Positions 24,988 through 33,359 of a stretch of 64,000 bases of DNA are shown here, piece by piece. The stretch is from contig NZ_JADQTO010000033.1 in assembly GCF_015704865.1 (NCBI RefSeq), positions 1-64,000 of the forward strand. The letters run 5' to 3'. The translations under genes and the position numbers were made by a program. Source of the stretch: Actinoplanes aureus (GTDB lineage: Bacteria > Actinomycetota > Actinomycetes > Mycobacteriales > Micromonosporaceae). Under the pieces are notes generated by a model. That model saw nothing but the letters and a program-made list of their open reading frames with translations. It did not search any database and was not told where the DNA came from. Position 1 is the stretch's first letter; the number at the start of each line of letters is the position of its first letter.

Positions 24988-27168
24988 TCAGCGCACCGCG
25001 GCGAGGACCGGGCCTGCTTCGGGGGCGAGGTCGTCCACCTCGCTGCTGTCCGGACTGCGCGGCAGCAGCCGGTCCAGCCAGGACGGCAGCCACCAGTTGG
25101 CCCGGCCCAGCAGGGTCATGGTCGCCGGAACCAGCACCATGCGGACCAGAGTGGCGTCCACGAAGATCGCGGTGGCCAGGCCGAAGCCGAACATCTTGGT
25201 CGACGGGTCGCTCGCGACGGCGAAGGACAGGAACACCGCGACCATGATCAGCGCGGCCGAGGTGATGACCCGGGCGCTGCTCGCGATGCCTCGTACGATC
25301 GCAGTCGCGTTGTCGCCGGTGCGCAGGTACTCCTCGCGGACCCGGGACAGCAGGAACACCTCGTAGTCCATCGACAGTCCGAACAGGATCGCGAACAGGA
25401 ACATCGGGATGAACGACACGATCGGCACCGTGGACTCCAGCCCGATCAGCGACGCACCCCACCCCCACTGGAACACCGCGACCATCAGGCCGTAGGTCGC
25501 GCCGATGCTCAGCAGGTTCAGCAGGACCGCTTTCAGCGGCACCAGCACCGATCGGAAGACCAGAAGCAACAGTACGAACGACAGCGCCAGCACCGCGCCG
25601 ATGAACAGGGGCAGACGCTCACTGGTCCGCTCCCCCACGTCCGACAGGCTGGCCGCGGCACCGCCGACGTGGGCTTTCGCCGGTCCCGCACCGACCGCAC
25701 CGGGCAGCACGTCGGCGCGCAGCCGGGCGACGGTGTCGGTGGTCGCCTTCTCCTGAGGTCCGGTGGCCGGGATGACCACCAGGCTCGCGATGCCGGTGGC
25801 CTGGTCGATCTGCGCCGGCATGACCGAGGCGACACCGGGGTCCTTGGCGACCGCTGTGACCAGCCGGTTCACCACGCCCAGGTCGGCGGCGGCGTCCACG
25901 GCGATGACGAGCGGCCCGTTCGCACCCGGCCCGAATCCTTCGCCGACCAGGTCGTACGCGCGGCGTTCGGTGCGGCTCGTCGGCTGCGACCCGTCGTCGG
26001 GCAGGCCCACCCGCAGGCTGAACACCGGCAGGGTCGCGAGCACCAGCAGCCCTGCCGCGCCGGCCGCGTACAGCACCGGATGCCGGTTGACGTGCCTGAT
26101 CCAGCGTTGCCATCCCCCGCCGCCCGCACCGGACCGGCGGGCGAACCGGTGGACCTTGGTCAGCCGGCGCCCGGTGAGCCCCAGGAAGGCCGGCAGCAGC
26201 GTCACCGACGCGACCACCATGATCGCGACCACGAGGGCGACGGCGATGCCGCCCATCGTCATGAACGGCACGTTCGCGGCCGCCATGCCGAGGATCGACA
26301 CGACGACGGTCGCCCCGGCGAACAGCACCGGCCGCCCGGCGGTGGCCACCGCCCGCCCGGCCGCCTCGTGCGCGTCGATGCCGCGGGCCAGGTACTCGCG
26401 GTGCCGGGCGAGCACGAACAACGCGTAGTCGATTCCGACCCCGAGCCCGACCATGCTGCCCAGCACCGGCCCGAAGGTCGGAATCTCGGTCACCGACGCG
26501 AGCACCGTCATGAGGCTGACGCCGACGGTCAGCCCGAACAGCGCCATGCCGATCGGCAGCGCCGCGGCGACGAGTGAACCGAACGCCAGGAACAGGATCG
26601 TCGCGGCCGCGAGCAGGCCGACCAGCTCGCCGATCCCGGCGCCCGCGTCGGAGAAGGCGAAGAACAGGTCCCCGCCCATCTCGATGCGCAGCGGCAACTC
26701 GCCGCGCATCCGGTCACCAAGCCCGATCAGAGCGTCCAGGTCGGCGCCCGACAACTGGCTCTGTTCGGGGTACTGCACCCGGATCACCGCGATCCGGCCG
26801 TCCGCGGAGACCAGACCGCCGGCCTCGGCGTCGCTGGTCGACAGCACGTGCGGCAGGGCGCGTACCTCGGTCTGCAGCCGCACCAGAGCGGTACGCGCGG
26901 CACCGCCGGCGAGGAACGTCGCCCCGGCCTCGGCCGGGGTGACGACCACCTGGGCGGTCATGCCCTGCTGGCCGGTTCCCGCGCGTTCGAGCAGCTCCGC
27001 GGCGTAGCCGGAGTCGAGTCCCGGCGCGGTCATCGAGTCGGCGGTCTTACCGCCGGAGGCGGCCGCGGCGGCGACCGCGATCGCCGCGGTCAGCAGCCAC
27101 AGCGCGATCACCCGCCATGGCCGGCGCGCGGCGCCGGCACCCAGCCGGAAGAGGGTTCGGGAAAGCAT
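24988..27168 (-). CDS. MMPL-family RND transporter
   Basis: A 726-residue inner-membrane exporter from ATG 27168 behind TTGGAGA. Two repeats of one helix plus a periplasmic domain plus five helices: helix 1 (VIALWLLTAAIAVAAAAASG), porter loop with VVVTPAEAGATFL, helices 2-6 with GVGIDYALFVLARHREYLA (Asp-Tyr of the proton relay in MmpL proteins), then the second half with FGLSMDYEVFLLSRVREEYL. The C-terminus (PEAGPVLAAVR) is short, without the mycobacterial cytoplasmic domain. Substrate unknown, probably a lipid or drug. It is divergent from a two-component system at 27364, which may control it. Confidence 0.92.
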   Translation of the reverse strand: MLSRTLFRLGAGAARRPWRVIALWLLTAAIAVAAAAASGGKTADSMTAPGLDSGYAAELLERAGTGQQGMTAQVVVTPAEAGATFLAGGAARTALVRLQTEVRALPHVLSTSDAEAGGLVSADGRIAVIRVQYPEQSQLSGADLDALIGLGDRMRGELPLRIEMGGDLFFAFSDAGAGIGELVGLLAAATILFLAFGSLVAAALPIGMALFGLTVGVSLMTVLASVTEIPTFGPVLGSMVGLGVGIDYALFVLARHREYLARGIDAHEAAGRAVATAGRPVLFAGATVVVSILGMAAANVPFMTMGGIAVALVVAIMVVASVTLLPAFLGLTGRRLTKVHRFARRSGAGGGGWQRWIRHVNRHPVLYAAGAAGLLVLATLPVFSLRVGLPDDGSQPTSRTERRAYDLVGEGFGPGANGPLVIAVDAAADLGVVNRLVTAVAKDPGVASVMPAQIDQATGIASLVVIPATGPQEKATTDTVARLRADVLPGAVGAGPAKAHVGGAAASLSDVGERTSERLPLFIGAVLALSFVLLLLVFRSVLVPLKAVLLNLLSIGATYGLMVAVFQWGWGASLIGLESTVPIVSFIPMFLFAILFGLSMDYEVFLLSRVREEYLRTGDNATAIVRGIASSARVITSAALIMVAVFLSFAVASDPSTKMFGFGLATAIFVDATLVRMVLVPATMTLLGRANWWLPSWLDRLLPRSPDSSEVDDLAPEAGPVLAAVR

Positions 27169-27363
27169 CGGATTCTCCAAGTCGTCTCTACGGGTTGGCC
27201 TTCTGTTTTCCGCCGCGGGCCGGCACGGCGTCGATGACGAGGGTCGTCGCGATGCCGTCGCTCGGTATCGGCCCGTGAGCCGCCGATCCGTCGGTCCCCG
27301 AGCCGAGCAGCGCACCGTTCTTTCGGCCGATGTGCGATCCCGGCCGATCCCTAGGCTGAGAAC

Positions 27364-28539
27364 GTGCTGCGAGACGACCTGCGAGCCTTCTGGACCGAAC
27401 CGCGGCCACCCGATGCCCCGGTCCGGGTGTGGCGCGACTGGGTCATTCTCGCCGGGGGCCTGTCCGGTGCGGTGCTGGAGGCCTCGCTGCGTACGGATCT
27501 CGTCTGGCGGCCGGTGGCCGTGGTGGTCGCGGTCTGGCTGTGCGTGCTGACCCTGTGGCGGCGGACCCGCCCGCTGGCGGCGGCCGCCTCCGGCTTCGGC
27601 GCGGTCATCGTGCTCCAGGTGCTCACGGTGGTCCTCGCCGCACCGGAACCGGTCGGGTTGTACGCCGACCTGGTCGTGCTCACCCTGGTGTACGCGCTGC
27701 CCCGCTGGGGGTCAGGGCGCGAGATCGTCCTGGGTGGTGCGCTGATCCTGACGACCTTCGTGCTGTCCGTGATCACCGACGACATCCCCGTCGGCGACCA
27801 GATCGGCGGCTTCGTCTTCCTGTCCATGCCCGCCGTGATCGGGGCGACCGTACGGTTCTGGGCGACCGCCCGCGAACGGCAACTGGAGCGGGCCCGATCC
27901 TTCGAACGCGAGCGGATCGCCCGGGAGCTGCACGACACGGTCGCCCACCACGTCTCCGCCATGGTGATCCGTGCCCAGGCCGGCCGGGTCGTCGCCGCCA
28001 CGGACCCGGCCGCCGCCGTCGAGGCCCTCGAAGGGGTCGAGGAGGAGGGCGCCCGCACCCTGGAGGAGATGCGTGCCATGGTCGCCACGCTGCGCGACAG
28101 CCGGACGACCGGCACCGACCTCGCTCCGCAGGCCGGTGTCGGCGACCTGCACCGCCTGCTGCGCTCGCACGCCGGTCACCTGCGCGTCGGTCTGGACCTC
28201 GACGGCGAACTGGCCGCACTGTCGCCGGCCGTCGACGCCGCGGTCTACCGCATCGTGCAGGAGTCGGTGACCAACGCGATGCGCCACGCGGTCAGCGCCA
28301 CCGAGGTCGTGGTCCGGGTCGTCGCAGACCCCCAGCGGGTACGCGTCACCGTCGCCGACGACGGTGCCCGCCCCGGCCGGGGCCGCGACGGATACGGTCT
28401 GACCGGGCTGCGCGAGCGCGCCGGCCTGCTCGGCGGTCAGCTGCGGGCCGGTCCGGGCATCGACCGGGGCTGGCAGGTGGAGGCCGAGCTGCCCAGGGGA
28501 AGGACGGACAGCCGTGTCCACTCGCGTACTCGTCGCTGA
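27364..28539 (+). CDS. NarL-type sensor histidine kinase
   Basis: A 391-residue membrane kinase. Four to five hydrophobic helices fill residues ~25-160 (WVILAGGLSGAVLEASLRTD, then LYADLVVLTLVYALP and ILTTFVLSVITDDIPV). A short coiled coil leads to HisKA_3 with the phosphorylated His in RIARELHDTVAHHVSAMVIR (~184-203). HATPase follows (~280-385) with N box QESVTNAMRHAV, G1 VADDGARPG and G2 GYGLTGLRERAG. There is no extracellular sensor domain, so it resembles kinases that sense membrane stress (LiaS/DesK-like). Its stop overlaps the start of the response regulator by 26 bases, so the two are co-translated. Confidence 0.93.
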   Translation: MLRDDLRAFWTEPRPPDAPVRVWRDWVILAGGLSGAVLEASLRTDLVWRPVAVVVAVWLCVLTLWRRTRPLAAAASGFGAVIVLQVLTVVLAAPEPVGLYADLVVLTLVYALPRWGSGREIVLGGALILTTFVLSVITDDIPVGDQIGGFVFLSMPAVIGATVRFWATARERQLERARSFERERIARELHDTVAHHVSAMVIRAQAGRVVAATDPAAAVEALEGVEEEGARTLEEMRAMVATLRDSRTTGTDLAPQAGVGDLHRLLRSHAGHLRVGLDLDGELAALSPAVDAAVYRIVQESVTNAMRHAVSATEVVVRVVADPQRVRVTVADDGARPGRGRDGYGLTGLRERAGLLGGQLRAGPGIDRGWQVEAELPRGRTDSRVHSRTRR

Positions 28540-29176
28540 CGACCAGGCCGTCATCCGCACCGGCCTGCGGGTCATGCTCGACGCTCAACCCGACGTCGAG
28601 GTGGTCGGCGAGGCGTCCGACGGGCGCGAGGCCGTACGCCTGGCCCGCGACCTGCGCCCCGACGTCTGCCTGTTCGACATCCGCATGCCCGAGCTCGACG
28701 GGCTGGAGGCCACCCGGCAACTGGCCGGTCCCGGCGTACCCGACCCGATGGTCGTCGTCGTGATCACCACGTTCGACCTCGACGAGTACGTCTACGGCGC
28801 CCTACGCGCCGGCGCCCGCGGCTTCCTGCTCAAGGACGCCGGGCCGGACCTGCTGGTCCAGGCCGTACGATCCGCCGCCGCCGGAGACGCGCTCATCGCC
28901 CCGAGCGTCACCGTGCGCCTGCTGCAGACGTTCGCGGACGTACCCACCGGCCGGCCCGCCGTCCAGCCGATCAGCCCGATCACCGCCCGCGAGGACGAGG
29001 TGCTGCTCGCGGTGGCCCGTGGCCTGACCAACACCGAGATCGCCGACACCCTCTACATCAGCCTCAGCACCGTGAAGACGCACCTGGCGAGCCTGATGGC
29101 CAAGCTCGGCGCCCGCAACCGGGTCGAGATCGCGATGTGGGCCTACGAGACGCGCAGGATCATTCCGGCCACCTGA
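28514..29176 (+). CDS. NarL/LuxR-family response regulator
   Basis: A 220-residue regulator starting at GTG 28514 inside the kinase gene, with AGGGGAAGGA upstream. Receiver domain ~1-120: acidic pair in VLVADDQAVI, phospho-acceptor Asp in CLFDIRMPELDG (~55) and Lys in FLLKDAG (~112). The LuxR helix-turn-helix is at ~150-215 (ITAREDEVLLAVARGLTNTE then ISLSTVKTHLASLMAKLGAR). Likely activator or repressor of its own operon and possibly of the divergent MMPL exporter; no operator was identified in the 195-base gap. Confidence 0.94.
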   Translation: MSTRVLVADDQAVIRTGLRVMLDAQPDVEVVGEASDGREAVRLARDLRPDVCLFDIRMPELDGLEATRQLAGPGVPDPMVVVVITTFDLDEYVYGALRAGARGFLLKDAGPDLLVQAVRSAAAGDALIAPSVTVRLLQTFADVPTGRPAVQPISPITAREDEVLLAVARGLTNTEIADTLYISLSTVKTHLASLMAKLGARNRVEIAMWAYETRRIIPAT

Positions 29177-29179
29177 CCC

Positions 29180-29640
29180 GGGCGCGCGAGCCGGCGGTCG
29201 ACCGGGCCCCGCCGAGCGGTGCCCGGCCGGCCCGCGCAGGCCACCGGCGCCTTCGACGAAACGCGCCAGGCGGCCCTGAGGATCCGCGGCCCAGTCGCCT
29301 TCGAGGGCGATGAGGACTCGAACGGTGACCATCGAGCTGGATTCGTCCTCCACCTCGACCTCCGGGCAGTCGTACCCGCCGTCAAGGCGGACACGGACCG
29401 CCGGACCGTTACCGCTCTCCATCCATGTCACGTCATCGCCGGCTGCCAGTCTGTCCAGTGCCTGCGGCCCACGACTGAAGCTTCGAGAAAAAGCATCAGG
29501 AGCGTGTTGCCTTGATGAACATGCTCTGCACGGTGATCTCGGCTTCCCACAGATCGGCGCTTTCCGCCGACAGGACCGTGATGCGGACCTCGTTCTCGCC
29601 GTCGGACAGCCGGACGAGCTCGAACGGGAACAATCACCCA
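29180..29640 (-). pseudogene. DUF5959 family protein, frameshifted
   Basis: The minus strand encodes FPFELVRLSDGENEVRITVL then SAESADLWEAEITVQSMFIK in one frame and, after at least one break near 29470-29500, QALDRLAAGDDVTWMESGNG, then VRVRLDGGYDCPEVEVEDES and TVRVLIALEGDWAADPQGRL in another. Order and motifs match DUF5959 proteins of streptomycetes (an immunity-like or regulatory family of unknown role). The middle segment is scrambled by two indels. The C-terminal boundary is uncertain because the frame stays open into the antisense of the response regulator gene. Confidence 0.5.
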
Positions 29641-29671
29641 TCCGCCCGACCTCGTTACCCCATGGCTGCCC

Positions 29672-30307
29672 TTACGACGCCGGCCAGGGCGGAAGGAACC
29701 ACCACTGGTCAGGCCGATTGTATGAACAGTCCCACTGGATGGCCTGTACGGGAGTCGTGGCGCCATTGGGAACGGCCAGGCACTTATCGCTATTGAGGTT
29801 CACCAGTCGATAATAGATCTTCTGATAGCTATTGGTCCCGACCTCTTCGAGCCTCCAGATCTGATCTGCCACTCCAAGATAGTCCCACTGGATTATCTTG
29901 CCCCCGTTCGCCTTGCTTCCTCCGCTGACACCCATCGCCTTCCATGAGGATGTGCCAGCATTAACAATGTACGAGGACGTGCTGCTGGACGTCGGCTTGA
30001 TGAATTTCCACGCCTGATCCTGCTTGCCCTCTCTCTTCCATTGGATGATCGGCGCGCCATTATTGGGGCTCGAACCGCTGACGCCGAGGTTGAGATCGCT
30101 GACGAAACTTCTGATATACACCCACTGGGTAGGCGGCACTGCCGGGCCGGCCAGCGCATTGGATTCAGCCGCGCTCACCTGCTGCGCAGACGTGGCGTCG
30201 GCCCGCGATACGGACCCGAAGCTCAGGATGGTAACCAGCGACGCGACGAGGACGATGCCCCATCGCCGCCGAGCGACGTTCTTGAATTGGAAGGCGGTGC
30301 CCAGCAC
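29672..30307 (-). CDS. Secreted ricin-type lectin (CBM13-like) protein
   Basis: A 211-residue secreted protein. GTG 30307 is chosen because GGGGGAA precedes it. Signal peptide ~12-37 (RRRWGIVLVASLVTILSFGS then SRADA). The rest is one RICIN beta-trefoil with three units, each with a Q-x-W-like signature: WKREGKQDQAWKF, WDYLGVADQIWRLE and WDCSYNRPDQWWFLP. No catalytic domain, so probably a carbohydrate-binding lectin. Its base composition (AT-richer, with codons such as ATA and TTA-like choices) differs from neighbouring genes and suggests acquisition. Confidence 0.8.
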   Translation of the reverse strand: MLGTAFQFKNVARRRWGIVLVASLVTILSFGSVSRADATSAQQVSAAESNALAGPAVPPTQWVYIRSFVSDLNLGVSGSSPNNGAPIIQWKREGKQDQAWKFIKPTSSSTSSYIVNAGTSSWKAMGVSGGSKANGGKIIQWDYLGVADQIWRLEEVGTNSYQKIYYRLVNLNSDKCLAVPNGATTPVQAIQWDCSYNRPDQWWFLPPWPAS

Positions 30308-30605
30308 GACGTTCCCCCGGTCAGTAGGTAGTGGACAGTCGCCGATCAACGTAATCGTATACGATCCCGAAGGCAATAGAAGATCGCACGGATCTGCCAC
30401 CGGCGATGTTGATGCTTCCAGATGTCACGGTCAGCGGCCCGTAGCGCGTCGGCGCAGCGTCGGCACCGCAACGAGGTGGTGGCCCTCGATCGCCTGGAAC
30501 GCCGGATGATCGCGGTCCTCAAGGTGGCCGGTGAGACCGATGAGCTGAGATGTCAGCCAACGCCTGCCGGAGAGCGGAGCCCTCTCCTTCCGCCCCGAAA
30601 GAAAG
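30308..30605. other. No gene recognised
   Basis: Upstream region of the lectin gene followed by a short basic plus-strand frame (from 30422) without family resemblance. Probably promoter plus remnant DNA. Confidence 0.35.
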
Positions 30606-30637
30606 ACACCGCCCGGGTTACTTCACCCGGGCGGTGT
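30606..30637. terminator. Strong rho-independent-type hairpin
   Basis: ACACCGCCCGGGT (30606-30618) and ACCCGGGCGGTGT (30625-30637) pair perfectly over 13 bp with a 6-nt loop, followed by TTGCTT. On the minus strand it starts 4 bases after the stop of the ORF at 30641. Confidence 0.8.
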
Positions 30638-30640
30638 TGC

Positions 30641-30823
30641 TTAACCGCTATTGCAGTCGAATAGTCGCAGACAGGGTGGCGATTTGTTGGGAATTAATTT
30701 GTGTCGATCCCGATACACACCCTGGTCCTGGTCGGCAAACGTGACCACGAAGATGATCCGCTTGACCCGGCGACGATATCGCTGGATGCGGGTCACGTCC
30801 GCGACCAGGCGCTCGTAGGCCAT
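30641..30823 (-). CDS. Possible small ORF or 3' gene remnant ahead of a terminator
   Basis: ATG 30823 gives a 60-residue basic peptide (MAYERLVADVTRIQRYRRRV, then KRIIFVVTFADQDQGVYRDR, ending RLFDCNSG). The frame is open upstream to 31246 without a start codon near the protein-like portion, so this may be the tail of a truncated gene. A strong terminator follows its stop. No family recognised. Confidence 0.3.
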   Translation of the reverse strand: MAYERLVADVTRIQRYRRRVKRIIFVVTFADQDQGVYRDRHKLIPNKSPPCLRLFDCNSG

Positions 30824-31085
30824 CGACTCGTCGAACCCGTCCGGATCCGCCGCTAGGTGGGTCGGAAGGGCGGACGGTGCGGTAGCGCGGGCGTCGGTCG
30901 GCCCCAGGTCGGGTAGGGCGACCAGCCGCCTGGCTTGCAGTTCCGTCCGCGGGTGTGCGCTGACCAGCCCTCGACGGGGCCATGACCGGGCAGGTGGCGA
31001 TGCGCCAGGCCTTGGCGGCGAACGCGGCGATGGCGGTGGACTTTCAGAATCGGGGGGAGCCCAGCCCACGGACATCGGAGCCTTC

Positions 31086-31832
31086 ATGCGCCGTCGCACT
31101 GCCGTCACCGTCGTCGCCACCACCGGCCTCGTCGCCGCTATTGCATTCGCCTCGCCGGCTGCCCTCGCCCTCGCGGATCTGTTCTGGAAGCCCGACTGGC
31201 GGCATCTAGCCGACATCGGCCAGGCGTACGGCGTCGCGTCCGCCATCTTCAGCGCGCTCGCCGTCGCCGGCGTGGCGGCGAGCCTCGTCTACCAAGCCCG
31301 AGCGCTACGTCTGGCCAGAGTGCAGGCCATCCGCACCACGCACTGGGAACTATTGACTACGGCAATGGAGCGACCCAGCCTCTTCGCTCCTGCGGCCGGG
31401 CTCAAGCAATGGCAGGCAACCACCATGAAGCCAGAGCAATTCTGGTATGCCACCGCCTTCGTCAACTACTGGCACTCGGCGTTCGACGCCGGGCTCCACA
31501 CGGAGGCCAGCCTCCGAGACGGTTCCCTACCCAACTTCTTTGCCAGCGAGTTGGGAAGGCAATGGTGGACGACGTCTCACTCGGCCAAGACCTGGCGTAC
31601 AAGCATCGACCCAGTAACGCGGCGCTTCGCGCAGATCCTCGACGAGGAGTACGCGAAAGCTGCGGCTGCAGGTCCGCCACTGCCAGCCTCTGCCTTCCGC
31701 CCTGAGCAGCCCGATACACCACGAACCGAGCCTCGAACTGCTCGACCCCCTGGGAACTTGACCGGCACTATCCTGCTCGGCGCAGTAGCGACTGCCGCAA
31801 TGGTGGGCTGGCTCGCCGGTCGACGCCGTTGA
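31086..31832 (+). CDS. DUF6082 family membrane protein
   Basis: A 248-residue protein of the DUF6082 type seen in streptomycetes. Helix 1 (VVATTGLVAAIAFASPAALA), then IGQAYGVASAIFSALAVAGV followed by AASLVYQARALRLARVQAIR, the family hallmark. A cytoplasmic helical domain follows (THWELLTTAMERPSLFAP, then FWYATAFVNYWHSAFDAGL and FFASELGRQWWTTSHSAKTW). A Pro-rich linker leads to a third helix (TILLGAVATAAMVGWLAGRR). Function unknown for the family. It stands alone between a terminator region and an IS5 remnant. Confidence 0.8.
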   Translation: MRRRTAVTVVATTGLVAAIAFASPAALALADLFWKPDWRHLADIGQAYGVASAIFSALAVAGVAASLVYQARALRLARVQAIRTTHWELLTTAMERPSLFAPAAGLKQWQATTMKPEQFWYATAFVNYWHSAFDAGLHTEASLRDGSLPNFFASELGRQWWTTSHSAKTWRTSIDPVTRRFAQILDEEYAKAAAAGPPLPASAFRPEQPDTPRTEPRTARPPGNLTGTILLGAVATAAMVGWLAGRRR

Positions 31833-32062
31833 GGGTCAGTCCGTGCCACGGCGACGAGGTCGACTTTCCAACTAACTTCGATGTTCGATCACGGCGGAAA
31901 GTACGGCACAACCCCCGGCCTGCGTATCGAGCTGATCGGACCTCCTGCGGGGAGCCCGGATGTCGGCGTGAGGCACACCCAACACCACAGTGAGCGTTTT
32001 CCAACTGGCTTTGCGCAGCTGAGCCGCGGGCTGAGGGCTGGGGGCCAGGATGCCGGTGAGGT

Positions 32063-32118
32063 GAGGCTCCCGGTAAGACAAGCAATCGACCAAGAAAGAC
32101 GCCCCTGCCGGGAGCCTC
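32063..32118 (+). promoter_or_regulatory. Leader hairpin masking an IS5-type transposase ribosome binding site
   Basis: GAGGCTCCCGG (32063-32073) and CCGGGAGCCTC (32108-32118) are perfect 11-bp complements with a 34-nt loop. The right arm contains GGGAG and ends one base before TTG 32120. Same geometry as the hairpin at 9429-9480, with a shared ATCGACCAAGAAA in the loop, although arm sequences differ by compensating changes. Confidence 0.65.
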
Positions 32119-32119
32119 G

Positions 32120-32590
32120 TTGCTGTCTTACCCTGCCGCGATTCCGCTGTCCACCCGCTCGCTGAACCACCTCGCCGATCTGATCCGCACCCATCGCCTG
32201 CGGCGGTGTTCCCACTGCAGGCGCTGCTCGCACTGGCGCACCTGCGCAATGGCGACACGTTCACCCGCCTGGCCGCCGCTTCCAGATCGGGGTGGCAACC
32301 GCCTGGCGCTGCGTCCGAGAGGCGATCACCCTGCTCGCGGCGACCGCCGACGACCTGCAGGCGGCCATGTAACGCATCCGCCTGCTGGCCTACGCGATCC
32401 TCGACGGCACCTCTGCTTCCGATCGACCGGGTCCACCATCAGAAGCCGTACTCGGGGAAACAGCGACGTCACGGCGTGAACGTCCAGGTCATCGCTAACG
32501 CCGCAGGCCGCCTGGTCTGGGCCTCGGCGGCAGTACCCGGCTCGGTGGCGAGTACGCCGACAACTGGAGTTTGGGAGTGCGCGAACCGCA
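32120..32590 (+). pseudogene. IS5-family (DDE_Tnp_4) transposase, degraded
   Basis: The TTG start gives LLSYPAAIPLSTRSLNHLAD then LIRTHR before the first frame change. Later pieces in other frames are LLALAHLRNGDTFTRLAA, IGVATAWRCVREAITLLAAT, ADDLQAAM followed by a stop, RIRLLAYAILDGT, and QKPYSGKQRRHGVNVQVIAN then AAGRLVWASAAVPGS. These match in order the first half of DDE_Tnp_4/HARBI1-like transposases with at least three frame breaks and one nonsense codon. The last catalytic residues are missing; similarity ends near 32560. Confidence 0.75.
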
Positions 32591-32689
32591 TCGGCGGTTT
32601 GCGTTGCGGGTAGGGCCGGACCTTGGGGTCCAGCTCTTCATGAATCCCGGCATCGGGACCTTGAAGGTGAAAGCGGTCGAGCGCTAGAG

Positions 32690-33358
32690 CTAGAGATCGC
32701 GGCGGGCGTACAGGCGCGCGGAGAGCGTGGTGGAGGCGAGTCCGAGGATGCTGAGGGTCGCGATCGCGGCGACGGTGAGCCGGGCGGGGTTCGCGACGTC
32801 GAGCCACGACAGCACCGCAGTGCGGACAGCGGGGAACCCCCATGCTCCAAATATGACGGCCATGATGATGGCGGGCGGGAAGACGGCGACGATGCGAATC
32901 GGGCCCGGGCCGGTCGCGAAGAACGCGGGTAGTTGGGCGGCAAGCAGCATGCCGATGAGCGTGACGCTGGCGACGGCGACGGCGGCGACGACGGCCCACT
33001 CGAACTCGGCGCCGAAGGCGAGCGCGGCAACCGGAGCCACGAGGGTCCCTGCGACGGTGAATGCGATCAGCATCAGTAGGCAGGTCGCATAACGGCCGAG
33101 GACGACGTGCTGGCGCCGGATGCCGAGCGCGGCGTAGAGGGTGTCGAGGCGGCCGCGTTCGTCGTTTCCGAACAGGTGCATCACCGTGTTGAGGACCGCC
33201 AAGCAGGACATCGCCGGGATCAGCAGGTACGGGCTCAGGAGCACTGCGCTGAGCACCAGGACCGCGACGACGACGATCCCCGCAGGGATGATCAAGAACT
33301 TCGCGTTGGGACGCATGGACCGCAGGTCCAGGCCGACGAAGCGGGCAATGGCATGCAC
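32690..33358 (-). CDS. ABC transporter permease (ABC-2-like, YtrC/D type)
   Basis: A 222-residue membrane protein from GTG 33358 that overlaps the ATPase stop (GAGGAG upstream lies in the ATPase gene). Six hydrophobic helices: AKFLIIPAGIVVVAVLVLSA, LSPYLLIPAMSCLAVLNTVM, RYATCLLMLIAFTVAGTLVA, WAVVAAVAVASVTLIGMLLA, VFPPAIIMAVIFGAWGF and LTVAAIATLSILGLASTT. A cytoplasmic segment FGNDERGRLDTLYAALGIRR resembles coupling helices of permeases encoded with YtrA regulators. Last gene of the operon. Confidence 0.85.
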   Translation of the reverse strand: MHAIARFVGLDLRSMRPNAKFLIIPAGIVVVAVLVLSAVLLSPYLLIPAMSCLAVLNTVMHLFGNDERGRLDTLYAALGIRRQHVVLGRYATCLLMLIAFTVAGTLVAPVAALAFGAEFEWAVVAAVAVASVTLIGMLLAAQLPAFFATGPGPIRIVAVFPPAIIMAVIFGAWGFPAVRTAVLSWLDVANPARLTVAAIATLSILGLASTTLSARLYARRDL

Positions 33359-33359
33359 G

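Noticed and set aside
24910..26577. Plus-strand 555-codon frame opposite the MMPL gene
   Set aside because: Composed mainly of Arg, His, Gln and Asp as expected for antisense of a hydrophobic membrane protein.
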